The notes below the pieces were generated by a model, which was not told where the DNA came from, ran no database searches, and saw only the letters and a list, made by a program, of their open reading frames with translations. A stretch of 64,000 nt of DNA from Manis javanica (Eukaryota > Chordata > Mammalia > Pholidota > Manidae). The stretch is taken from the NCBI RefSeq assembly GCF_040802235.1, contig NC_133157.1, positions 87,468,001 through 87,532,000 of the forward strand, in the 5' to 3' direction. A program made the position numbers and the translations under genes. Below, piece after piece: positions 44,203 to 54,815 of the stretch; positions within the stretch are counted from its first letter, which is position 1, and the number at the start of each line of letters is the position of its first letter.

Positions 44203-45801
44203 ATGGGACAGACAGTGACGACCCCCCTTAGCCTGACGTTAGATCATTGGACGGAAGTCAGAGCGAGAGCGCATAACTTGTCAGTAGAAGTAAAAAAGGG
44301 ACCATGGCAGACTTTCTGTACCTCCGAATGGCCCACCTTCAATGTTGGGTGGCCCTCGGAGGGGACTTTTGATCTCCCCACTTTATTAGCAGTAAAAGCC
44401 ATTGTCTTCCAGGACTCGCCTCAAGGACACCTGGATCAGCAACCCTATATTGTAGTCTGGCAGGAGTTGGTGAATAACCCACCGCCCTGGGTAAAGCCCT
44501 GGGTGCAGAAGAAAACGGGCCCTCGAGTTTTAGCTGCCCAGACCCGACCCCAGAGCAAGGAAAAAGAAACTGCTAAAGTTCACCCTGACACTCAAGATTT
44601 GCTTATGGTTGATGATCCCCCTCCCTATCCTCATGCCCCTATGGCACCCCCAGCCCTGGCACCCCTGGCCCTGGCACCCCCGGCCCCGGCACTGCCAGCC
44701 CCGGCACCCCCGGAACCACCAGCCCCTGGTGCTGAGGCAGTGGAGCCGGCTCCGGGACCTGCCCAGGGAACTCGGCGCTGCCGAGGGGCCCCCTTGGACC
44801 CACCGGGTATTTTTCCTCTCCGGTCTTATGGAGTTCCCATCCTTGGGGAAGAGGGGGACCCGCCTTTCCAACCTCTGCAATATTGGCCATTCTCCTCTGC
44901 TGATTTATACAATTGGAAAGCTAACCACCCTCCTTTTTTGGAGGAACCTCAGAGACTAATGGGACTGACAGAGTCCCTGATGTTCTCTCACCAGCGCACT
45001 TGGGATGATTGTCAGCAGCTCTTACAGGTACTCTTCACCACGGAAGAAAGAGAAAGGATCCTCCTGGAGGCGCAAAAAAACGTGCCTGGGACTGACGGAC
45101 GACCATCGCAACTCCCTCATGATATAGAAAGGGGGTTCCCGCTGACCAGACCCAATTGGGACTTTAATTCTCCAGAAGGTAGGGAGCGACTAACCATCTA
45201 TCGCCAGGCTCTGGTGGCAGGTCTTCGCGGGGCCGCAAGGCGCCCCACCAATTTGGCCAAGGTAAGAGAGGTTAGTCAGGGAGCCGCTGAGGCACCCGCA
45301 GTGTTCTTAGAACGCCTGATAGAAGCCTTCAGGCGGTATACTCCTTTTGACCCCACTTCTGAGGAGCACAGTGCTTCAGTGACTCTTGCCTTTATCGGGC
45401 AATCAGCACCTGATATTAGAAAACTTCAGAGACTAGAAGGCTTACAGGACTTGTCACTGAGGGACTTGGTGAAAGAAGCTGAGAAAGTTTATCATAAGAG
45501 AGAGACTGAGGAAGAGAAGGAATTAAGGAAGGAAAAGGAAAGGGAAAGTAAAGAGGAAAAGAGGGACAGGAAGCATGAGAGAAATTTAACAAAGATCTTG
45601 GCCGCAGTAGTAGAAAGTAAGGGACCCCCGCCCTCTAGTGGTAGAACTAGTAAGGCAGGGTCCCTGGGCAACTGACCTCCTTTGGATAAAGATCAGTGTG
45701 CGTACTGCAAGGAAAAGGGGCATTGGGTGAAAGAATGCCCTAAGAAACCACCGCGGGGATCTCCGAAGAAGGTGTTGTCTCTGCTGGAAGATGAGGATTA
45801 G
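44203..45801 (+). pseudogene. gag: gag of the gamma-like provirus, with a TGA before nucleocapsid
   Basis: The ATG at 44,203 starts M-G-Q-T, a myristoylated matrix start. Matrix covers residues ~1-110. A PPPY late-domain motif lies at 139-142, followed by a Pro/Ala-rich stretch of ~50 residues with repeated APP/LAP units. Capsid runs from about residue 200 and ends in a highly charged [15 protein letters not shown] helix. The frame stops at TGA 45,673-45,675 (490 codons). In the same frame the single zinc knuckle [14 protein letters not shown] follows (45,697-45,738), and the normal gag amber codon TAG comes at 45,799-45,801. So one nonsense change separates matrix-capsid from nucleocapsid and pol. 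Confidence 0.9.
45799..45801 (+). promoter_or_regulatory. Gag-pol UAG readthrough codon
   Basis: TAG followed by GGA in the gag frame, with the protease frame continuing in phase beyond it, is the gammaretroviral readthrough arrangement. I did not model the downstream pseudoknot. Confidence 0.75.
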
Positions 45802-48800
45802 GGAAGACGGGGCTCGGAGCCCCTCCCCGAGCCTAGGGTAACCCTGAAGGTGGAGGGGCAACCCGTTGAGTTTCTGGTGGATACCGGTGCTCAACATTCT
45901 GTACTGACCCAAGCTAGAGGCCCTCTTTCTGGCAAAAAGTCTTGGGTGTTTGGGGCCACGGGCCAGAAACAATATGCATGGACTACTCAAAGAACAGTGG
46001 ACTTAGGAGTGGGACAAGTAAACCACTCATTCCTTGTCATACCGGAATGCCCCACACCCTTGTTAGGAAGAGACATCTTGACCAAAGTTGGGGCCCAAAT
46101 ATCCTTTCAGGCTGAAGATACCCGAGTGACTGATCGAGAGAAAAAACCTTTGGGCCTAAGTATTCTGTCCATAAGATTAGAAGACAAGTACTGCCTTTTT
46201 AAGGAACCAGGACCCTCCCGAGTTAGTCAGGGGTGGCTTAACCAGTTTCTGGGGGCCTGGGCGGAGACGGCGGGTATGGAGCTCGCTGTAAACCAGCCCC
46301 CGGTGGTCATAGAATTGAAAGCCTCAGCCTCACCAGTAACTGTGAGACAATATCCAATGAGTAAAGAATCCAGAGATGGAATTAGGCCCCATATCCAGAG
46401 GCTCATAGAGCAGGGGATATTAGTAAAATGTAAATCCCCATGGAACACTCCCTTGCTGCCTGTAAAGAAAGCGGGAACAGGAGATTATCGACCAGTGCAA
46501 GATTTAAGAGAAGTTAATAAGAGGATACAGGACATTCATCCCACTGTGCCGAACCCTTATAACCTGTTAAGCTCTCTGGCCCCGGAAAACACCTGGTATA
46601 CAGTCTTAGATTTAAAAGACGCCTTCTTTTGTTTGCGCCTGCACCAGAGTAGCCAACCGCTGTTTGCTTTTGAATGGAAAGACCCCTCCACAGGAACTAC
46701 TGGACAATTGACCTGGACTCGCTTGCCACAAGGATTCAAGAATTCACCCACCCTCTTCGACGAGGCTTTACATCAGGACTTGGCCTTTTACCGAGCCTCC
46801 AACCCACAGGTAACTTTATTACAATATGTTGATGACTTACTGATAGCAGCCCCTACTCAGGAAGCCTGCCAAGAGGCCACTGGAGCCCTTTTGACTGAAC
46901 TTGCTAAATTGGGGTATAGGGCATCTGCCAAAAAGGCACAGATCTGCCAACAACAAGTGACTTATTTGGGATATTCCCTGAGAGAGGGGAAAAGGTGGCT
47001 TACTGAAGCCCGAAAGCAGACTGTGGCGCAGATCCCGGTTCCCACTACTCCGCGCCAAGTTCGCGAGTTTCTGGGGATGGCAGGGTTTTGTAGACTGTGG
47101 ATACCCGGATATGCCACCTTAGCCGCCCCCCCTGTATCCCCTAACCAAAGGGGAAGCCCCGTTTGTTTGGGGACCTGAACAACAGCAGGCCTTTGATGAT
47201 ATCAAGAAGGCCCTCCTGTCGGCACCCGCTCTGGCCTTGCCAGATGTGACTAAGCCGTTCGTCCTTTTTGTGGATGAACGGAGCGGACTGGCTCGGGGAG
47301 TGTTGACCCAACAATGGGGACCTTGGAAGAGACCTGTCGCCTACTTGTCAAAGAAATTGGACCCAGTGAGTAGCGGATGGCCTGCCTGTTTGAGAGTAGT
47401 GGCGGCCGTGGCCCTCTTGGTTAAAGATTCTGACAAACTGACACTGGGACAGAAACTCACTGTGGTTGCTCCACATGCGTTGGAAAGTGTAATCTGGCAG
47501 CCACCCGAGAGATGGGTGTCGAATGCCAGAATGACTCACTACCAAACCTTACTCCTGAATCGTGATCGTGTAGAGTTTGCCCCCCCTGCCATCCTAAACC
47601 CGGCCACTCTGCTCCCCGATTCGGGGAAGGAAGTGCTCCATACCTGCCAGGAAATCCTGGCTGAGGAGACAGGGACCCGCCGGGATTTACAAAATCAGCC
47701 CTTAGGAGGACAGGGACTCCTGACTTGGTATACAGACGGGAGCAGTTACATCATGGATGGTAAGAGAATGGCTGGAGCTGCAGTAGTAGATGATGACCGG
47801 ATCGTGTGGGCCAGTGGACTCCCAATGGGCACTTCTGCACAGCGAGCAGAACTCATCGCCCTGACTCAGGCTCTAAGGATGGCAGAAGGTAAGAGACTTA
47901 ACGTCTACACTGACAGCCGATACGCCTTTGCCACCGCTCATATACACGGGGCTATTTATAGACAGAGAGGGCTGTTAACTTCTGCCGGGAAAGATGTTAA
48001 AAACAAACAAGAAATTTTAGATTTGTTAGAAGCCATCCATAAGCCTAAGGAAGTAGCGATAATACATTGCCCTGGACATCAGAAAGATGACTCTCCAATA
48101 GCTCGAGGAAACCGGAGGGCGGACCAAGCTGCAAAGCAAGCAGCTCAGGGAATGAGCATTTTACCCCTCCAAGTGTATCCGGAAGCCACCCACATTAAGA
48201 GCTTCCAGTATACACCTGAAGACCTCGCTTGTATAAACAAATTAGGGTTCAAAAATTCCTCGCCCCAAGAGATATACAAGTCTGAAAAAGGGAAAGTTGT
48301 CCTGCCCCAGAGAGAGGCAGAAGAATACTTAAGGCAATTACATCAATTGACACATTTGGGAGCAAAAAACCTAAAGACCATGGTTCGAGACTCCCCTTAT
48401 CATGTTATTAGATTAGGAAAATTGACTGACGAGGTTGTAAAAAATTGTGTTCCCTGTCAATTAGTAAACGTGAGCAAAAATCAAGCAATATCCGGGAAAA
48501 GACTTCGAGGAGATCGCCCAGGAGCTTATTGGGAAGTTGACTTCACTGAAATTAAGCCTGCTAAGTATGGATATAAGTACCTTCTAGTTTTCCTAGACAC
48601 ATTTTCAGGATGGACAGAGGCGTTCCCCACCAAAACTGAGACAGCTCAGACGGTGTCTAAAAAGATCCTTGAAGAAATATTTCCCAGGTTTGGGATCCCA
48701 AAGGTAATCGGCTCCAACAACGGCCCTGCCTTTGTTGCCCAGGTAAGTCAGGGATTGGCCAAGATCCTGGGGACAGATTGGAAATTGCATTGTGCATACA

Positions 48801-49420
48801 GGCCCCAGAGCTCAGGACAGGTAGAAAGGATGAACAGAACTCTAAAAGAGACCTTGACTAAATTGTCCATAGAGACTGGCTTATGTGATTGGTTAGTCCT
48901 CCTTCCCTTCACCCTGTTTAGAGTCAGGAACACTCCCGGCCGCTTTGGACTAACACCCTTTGAAATAATGTTTGGGGCCCCGGCCCCGCTCCAATCAGCA
49001 CATCTTCATACATTCCCCGAGTGTGCAACTAATAAGTTTTTGCTTGAAAGGTTACGAGCCTTGGAGGCTGTGCAGAAAGAGGTGTGGGCCTCCATTAAGG
49101 AAGCCTATCGGCCAGAGGACCTCTCAGTACCTCACCAGTTCCAGGTGGGAGACCCTGTCTACGTGAGAAGACACCAGACAGGAAACCTCGAGCCACGGTG
49201 GAAGGGACCTTTCATCGTCCTCCTGACTACTCCCACAGCCGTGAAAGTGGACAGCGTCTCCTCCTGGATACACGCTTCACATCTAAAGAAGGCACCCCCA
49301 CTGGACCCGGACTGGCGAGTAACTCGGACTGATAAAACCCTTAAGCTTCGCTTGTGTAGAAAGAACTCTGTTATTAGTGATTCTGATGTTCCTGCTACCT
49401 CCAACCCACCAGAACCCTAA
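45802..49420 (+). pseudogene. pol: pol of the gamma-like provirus (protease, RT, RNase H, integrase), frameshifted
   Basis: Protease comes first ([11 protein letters not shown], ~45,870-45,900; LLGRDIL). RT follows, with LPQGFKNSP and the YVDD active site at 46,825-46,836. The frame is lost in a run of seven C at 47,126-47,132 and resumes one register off, running to the stop at 49,418-49,420. The second stretch holds the rest of the connection domain, RNase H ([16 protein letters not shown]) and integrase with an HHCC zinc region. In integrase the catalytic positions are D435 (WEVDF), then Asn at codon 48,716-48,718 (GSNNGPAF) where the family has Asp, then E530 (QVERM), with the correct 35-residue spacing. 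The enzyme would be inactive even without the frameshift. Confidence 0.93.
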
Positions 49421-51221
49421 CCCTCATGAACCCAGGTTACTGACATGGCAAATCATTACCCCAGCTTCCCGCCAAGTAGTAGTCCAGTTAACAGGACAAC
49501 ACCCTAAGGGAACCTGGTGGCCTACCCTCACTGTAGATATATGCACTCTTTTCAAACAAGACCCCTGGTACGAAGATAAAGTTGGGGTACCCGGATGTGG
49601 CACTCGGGATTATACAGTGCATTGGGGCCCTGGGACTATGAAAGAGATCCAAAGTACCTGCTTTTATGTATGCCCGGCCCCCTCAACTGATGCCGAGGTC
49701 TCACAGTGTGGTGGGCAGACAGATTTTTTTTGTAAAAATTAGGGTTGTGAGCAGACAGGGTCATGCCATTGGCTGACAGGAAGTGCAGGGAGACCTCCTC
49801 CAGGCCTCATAAAAATCCAACGGGGTGCCACTCGTGCCCAATGCAGGACTAATCCCACCTGCAATCTTATTGACATCTCCTTCACAGATGCAGGAAAAAG
49901 GGCAACAAACTGGGAAAAAGGGCTTACATGGGGACTAAGACTCTACCAGAGTGGCTATGATAATGGAGTCTTGTTCATGCTCAGGCTTAAAGTAGAGACT
50001 CTCCCGGCTATCCCAGTGGGACCCAACGTTGTCCTGCGGGATCGGCCGCGTCTCCCAGCCCCAGCCCCCGAGCAGACCCTAGCCCCACCTGTGGACTCTA
50101 CCACCACTCCCTCTGTCTCCACTCTTGGCCAAGTTACCCCTTTTCCTAGCACAGGACAACGCCTTCTCAACCTCCTTGAAGGGGCTTTTCAGGCCTTAAA
50201 CACCACCAATCCTAAAACTACTGAATCCTGTTGGTTGTGTTTCTCTTCTGGGCCGCCTTATTATGAAGGATTAGGATTGTTGGGCAGTTTTAACAGGACG
50301 ACCCGTCACGAGATCTGTAGCTGGGGGAGCCATAGGAAACTAACTCTGACTGAAGTGACTGGAAGAGGAAGAGGTTTAGGTACAGTTCCCCCCACCCATA
50401 AAGCTTTGTGTAATGAAACCATAGCTGTAACCTCCTCAGGTGAAAATGAGTATCTAGTCCCTCCTCCCGAGGGATGGTGAGCTTGTAATACTGGAGTGAC
50501 CCCATGTGTCTCTACTTCTGCCTTCAACTCCTCCCACGATTTCTGTATCATGGTTCAGCTGGTGCCCAGGTTGATGTATCATGATGATCTCTCATTCGTA
50601 GCTGAATTTGAACCTAGGCATAGATATAAGAGAGAGCCGGTCTCGCTGACCTTAGCCGTGTTGTTAGGGATAGGAGTCGCAGCCGGAGTGGGAACGGGGG
50701 CAGCCGCTATTGTCCAAGGGAACCAACATTATGAAGGACTAAGGACAGCTATTGATGAAGACTTAAAGGCCATAGAGCAGTCCATTACAAAACTTGAAGA
50801 ATCTCTGACTTCCCTCTCTGAGGTAGTCTTGCAGAATAGACGAGGGCTGGATCTGCTGTTCCTAAAAGAAGGAGGACTGTGTGCAGCTTTAAAAGAAGAA
50901 TGCTGCTTTTATGCAGATCATTCCAGAATAGTAAGAGATTCAATGTCAAAGCTTAGGGAAAGGCTAGACCAGAGAAAGAAAGAACGGGAAGCCGGCCAAG
51001 GGCTATTTGAATCTTGGTTCACTAGATCCCCGTGGTTTACAACCCTGATATCCACTCTGGCTGGGCCCTTACTCATCCTTGTGTTGCTCCTCACTTTAAG
51101 ACCCTGCATATTAAATCGGCTGATAACTTTTGTTAGAGAAAGAGTGAGTGCTGTTCATGTACTGATGTTGAGGCAACAATATCATTCACTCACCCCACAA
51201 GAAGATACAAACATTCCATGA
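49386..51221 (+). pseudogene. env: env of the gamma-like provirus, two in-frame stops
   Basis: One frame runs from before 49,386 to TGA at 51,219-51,221, overlapping the 3' end of pol as usual. It is broken by TAG at 49,740-49,742 and TGA at 50,478-50,480; no frameshift is needed. The first ATG (49,386) leaves only part of a signal peptide. The hydrophobic run [11 protein letters not shown] begins upstream, with no ATG but an ATA at 49,332. Features are a Pro-rich region (~50,050-50,150), CWLC (~50,233), an RYKR cleavage site (~50,625), a fusion-peptide-like run, [10 protein letters not shown] (~50,830), CX6CC (CAALKEECC, ~50,880), a membrane span (~51,040-51,100) and a cytoplasmic tail. Both stops fall where the family context suggests Trp. 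Confidence 0.92.
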
Positions 51222-51234
51222 TTGGAATGCCCCT

Positions 51235-51251
51235 AAAGAGAAGTGGGGAAA
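51235..51251 (+). promoter_or_regulatory. Polypurine tract of the gamma-like provirus
   Basis: AAAGAGAAGTGGGGAAA immediately precedes the 3' LTR. Confidence 0.85.
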
Positions 51252-51746
51252 TGTAGGATCTGAAAAATCATAAGTTAGCATAAGTACAGCCATCTTAAAG
51301 GCTTAAATACCACTCCCTAACCTAGAAGGAGGAAAATTATTAGAATCTTGAAAAACAAGTTAGTCAGCCAGTGTTAAATGTAGTGACCTTTAGTTAGCTG
51401 ACCTCAAATCAGTTAATCATACACACCAAGCTTATCTTGCTAGAACCACCCTAAACATTCCGAAGGTAATCTTATCTAACCAGACCCCAGGATGTGGCCC
51501 CAGCCAAAGATTTATGTGTCTATGAAAAAACACTGTATTGTGATTGTGGAAAATGTTGCCCCCTTTGAAAATGCTATAAAACCTTCTGGCTTTGTGTGTT
51601 CAGGGTCCTTGTTGAGACCCGCTGTGTCGGGCTGATGCTTGGACCCCAGCTAGCTGGTTCCTGAATAAATTCCTCTTGCTTGTTGCATCAAGAGACGCCT
51701 TTCGTGAGTGAATTGGGGTGGCGTCCTCCTCAGGGAGAATCCAACA
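51252..51746 (+). repeat. Gamma-like 3' LTR (495 bp), uninterrupted
   Basis: It starts TGTAGGATCTG and ends CCAACA, with TATAAA (51,575-51,580) and AATAAA (51,664-51,669). It is the reference that shows where the 5' LTR was split: GAAAAT occurs once here. Confidence 0.96.
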
Positions 51747-51750
51747 GGTA
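51747..51750. repeat. Target site duplication GGTA, right (gamma-like provirus)
   Basis: It directly follows the 3' LTR and matches 36,901-36,904. The 4-bp length is characteristic of gammaretroviral integration. Confidence 0.9.
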
Positions 51751-53279
51751 GAAAAGCTTTAGACTTTCAAAAGGTCTTTGCACTCTCGGCAATGATGTTG
51801 CTGGCTTCCTCTTTAGGATTCCACAAAAACACAAGAAGGGGCAGTAAGAAGCCAGCAGGGGCAAGTTAGAAAATTCCAAATGGAAACAATCAAGGACCTT
51901 TAACAAAGAGAAGAAGCTGATGGAATTTAAGAGTCAGGCTTGCAGGATTTGCTGAGGTATCAGACCTCTGCAAAATGAATTTTTATACAATTTTAGTACG
52001 TGTCTTTATGTTTTTAATGTAAAATGTAAAAAAATAAAATAGGACCAAGAAATTTTTAAAGTGTAATTCTAATAATACCCCACTTACCGAGCTGATGGAT
52101 TATGAAGAAGCCTGGGGCTGTTGACTGATGCACTCTTGTTTACTGAGCAGGCCATCGGATTGGGATATTTCCAGATCCTTTTATTCACCACTCTCTTCTA
52201 AACAAAAGGTGTATACATAGTGATTACTTGTTGAACAAGAAACCTGCAAATTTTCACTACAAAACAACAGGATAGAGTGAAACAATGAGAAAGTAACACA
52301 TTTCTAGCACCTTATGTTTTTGTTTTGATCAATTTTCCCTCCCCAACCTGTCTCATGGGGAGCTATTTCCCTTAAAAATCTGCTTAACTATGTGATGGTC
52401 ACTCTTTTTGCAACAATGAAGCTGTTCTGTCACTTTTTTCAAGATTAAAAAGCATAACTTGCAGTATTTTTACTGAGGATGTGGATAATGCTGGGAAAAA
52501 GTTGTAACTGTTGTGCTTTTAAAGATTATTTCACAAATGAGATCTTTTATCTTGTTGGAGTTATTGACCAAATATTAATAGGTTTTTTTTTCTTTTTTGT
52601 AATGAGCCAGGTTTAGCAATCAGTATGTATACACTCCCAGAGCTCAGAAATTATGATTCTGGTAAACTCTTGAGTACCTTGGTTTCATAGTTAAGGGGCA
52701 AAATATATTTTGGAAAATAAAGGTGATAAAAAGACAAGTGTTATTATACCAATCATTCAGTTCTGGGGCAACATTTATTGGTCCCAGGATTATGAAAGAG
52801 TAAGCTATTAAGACCTGAGTTGTCCTAAAGGCCGAGCTAAGCGGGCAGAGTACTACTAGAAAACTCAGAAGTCTAAAGTAGACTATTAAAAGGCATTAAG
52901 GTGTGAGATATTCCACTTAAAATTTAGTTTGTTAGAGTCAGTATTTCCTGTTTAAGGAGTGTGCCTTATAGTTCTCTCTGCTGAAATTGGTACCTTTAAG
53001 CCACCTGCCATATTATCATGTTTCTTGACTCTAATTCTTCAGCTGAGAGTCTCGGCGTGAGGATAATTTGCTTGTCCTGATACTTTTGTTTTACTTTAGC
53101 TGCCTGAAAACAGTTCAGTCATTGGAGTTAAGAATTTTGTAGTTGCACATTGAAAAACACAATGAGATAGATATATCTTTTGCCTGTAATTTTGTTTAAA
53201 AAAGAAAAGTGAAAAATAAAAATCCCAGTTGGGGAAGCAATCTCTCATATGGTGCTGGTGTTAATTTAAATCCCTAAAC
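51751..53279. other. Intergenic, nothing recognised
   Basis: This is AT-rich, unique-looking sequence to the right of the provirus. No gene is supported. Confidence 0.45.
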
Positions 53280-53560
53280 CTTCATAAAGGACAGTTTGGC
53301 AATAAGAAATACATTTCTAAGTCTTTTATACCTATTGAAATTGTGAATATCTGGAAATTTCCCCTAAAATAATTAAGATGTAGAAAGATTTGGCTATAAG
53401 ATTGTCACAGCATTATTTATAATAACCTCAAACTGGAAATAATCTGAATTTCCATTGAAAGGGGACTAGTACAATATTCATTAGTAAACAGAATATTGTG
53501 GAATATTTAATGGTATAAAAACATGTGTAACAGGATGATATATGAGACTTTGGTCTTTAA
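53280..53560 (+). mobile_element. Old L1 ORF2 tail remnant
   Basis: 'cagcattatttataataacc', 'tgaatttccattgaaagggg' and 'ttgtggaatatttaatggta' follow the order of the old L1 ORF2 C-terminal coding region, heavily diverged. Confidence 0.55.
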
Positions 53561-54629
53561 ATCCCAAAAAGTTGAGAACAAAACAGAAAATGGTAAGCCC
53601 TTTCATCATTTAATAAAGTGTGATGCTTACTTATCTTTCTGGGTCTTGCAAAGGAGATGGTAAATAGATTTGCGACTGGTCTTTGGCTCAAGACCCACGC
53701 AAAGATATAAAACCACTGGTTGGATGGAGAGATTCCTCAGGATAGAGTTTGGGGTTCTGTGAAATATTTGCTCCCCCACATCCCTGGGAGTTGGTCTCTA
53801 AGGAGACTCTTCTGGGAGTTTGAGCTCCCTGGGTTCTGGGGGCAATATAAGGAGCTAGTGTTTGGTCCCTGAAGAGACTAAAGGCTCAAGATAATAAACC
53901 CAGGTAAGAAGGAGAAGAGAGGGGGTGCCTACACTGTCACCATTTGTACAACAGGGGTGTGGTATTGTCCTGCGTGAGGGTTTCAGCTCCGGGCAAGTTC
54001 CCTCTGGCTTCAGTAAGACTGAATGACAACAACAGAATGTTGGGGGCACCAAGGGGCTCATACCAAGCTTTATTCTCACAGCAGTAGACCGAGCACTGGA
54101 CCCCATCAGCCTCATGTCTGCCCTGGCTTGGCCTCTGCTCCCCTCTCTCCTACTTCCCTCCCTTCTTAGCACCAGGCAGAGCTCTTCTTACAGCAATACT
54201 AGCAGTAATGGCTCATTGCCAACGGGCATACAAGCATGTACCAGCTCAGTGGTCTAAGTATTACCTCATCACACGTACACAGTGGGTAGATTAGGATCAG
54301 GTCAGGATCCTGACCATGGAGTTCTCACTTTCCCTATAGCCACTCTCCTGTTGCATTTCTGTGCACTGGCAGGTCAGCCTGGGCTACAGTTTCTCTCTTC
54401 CCTTGCAGTTTTTACTGAATTTCTTAGAAGTAGCCAACACAACCAACTACCCCGACATTTTCCACCAAATCCCCTAAAGCTTCGTCCTCAGGCTACACAT
54501 GGTAATAATTTAACGTATTAGTTACTAAACAGAAACCCGGGTTTGCTTCCTTCCCCAGGTCTAATCAGGGTTCTCTACCATTCCTTGACTCAGCCAGGTC
54601 CCTATTTTAGTGTCTGTCACTTGCATCAT
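53561..54629. other. Intergenic, possible old LTR material
   Basis: No gene is supported. Around 53,930-54,130 a stretch with AGCTTTATTCTCAC (AATAAA on the minus strand) could be old LTR sequence in minus orientation, but the family and limits are not clear. Confidence 0.35.
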
Positions 54630-54815
54630 GTTGTGAGTTGAATACTATCCCTCAGAATTCACGTCCACCCAAAACCTGTGATTGTGACTTTATTTGGAAA
54701 TAGAGTTATATTGGATTACGGCGGGTTCTACTTATAATGACTGGTGTCCTTGTAAGGAGAGGGAAATTTGAGACACAGAGACAGGGAAGATGGCAGAGAT
54801 TGGACCCAGAGTCTA
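54630..54815 (+). mobile_element. MLT1-like LTR remnant, 5' part
   Basis: 'ttgtgagttgaatactatcc', 'gactttatttggaaatag', 'aatgactggtgtccttgtaa' and 'gacacagagacaggga' follow the MLT1 (MaLR) order. Confidence 0.7.

Larger units (their letters stand above)
36905..51746 (+). mobile_element. Gammaretrovirus-like endogenous provirus, interrupted by a second provirus
   Basis: The order is LTR, primer site, gag, pol, env, polypurine tract, LTR on the + strand, flanked by GGTA. Removing the guest provirus (37,208-43,530) and one copy of its GAAAAT duplication leaves about 8,513 bp, a normal length for a simple gammaretrovirus. The two LTRs then have the same length (495 bp) and differ at about eight positions by eye (~1.6%). 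Gag and pol share one reading frame separated by UAG. Env has the CWLC, CX6CC and [10 protein letters not shown] features of this group. It is coding-defective at at least five sites. The polypurine tract (AAGAGAAGTGGGGAA) sits just before the 3' LTR. Confidence 0.95.

Noticed and set aside
47237-49420. Functional integrase/RNase H gene
   Set aside because: There is no start codon context, it lies downstream of a frameshift, and the second catalytic Asp of integrase is Asn.
53930-54130. A third retroviral LTR in minus orientation
   Set aside because: There is only an AATAAA and a loose LTR-like texture, with no matching ends or duplication.
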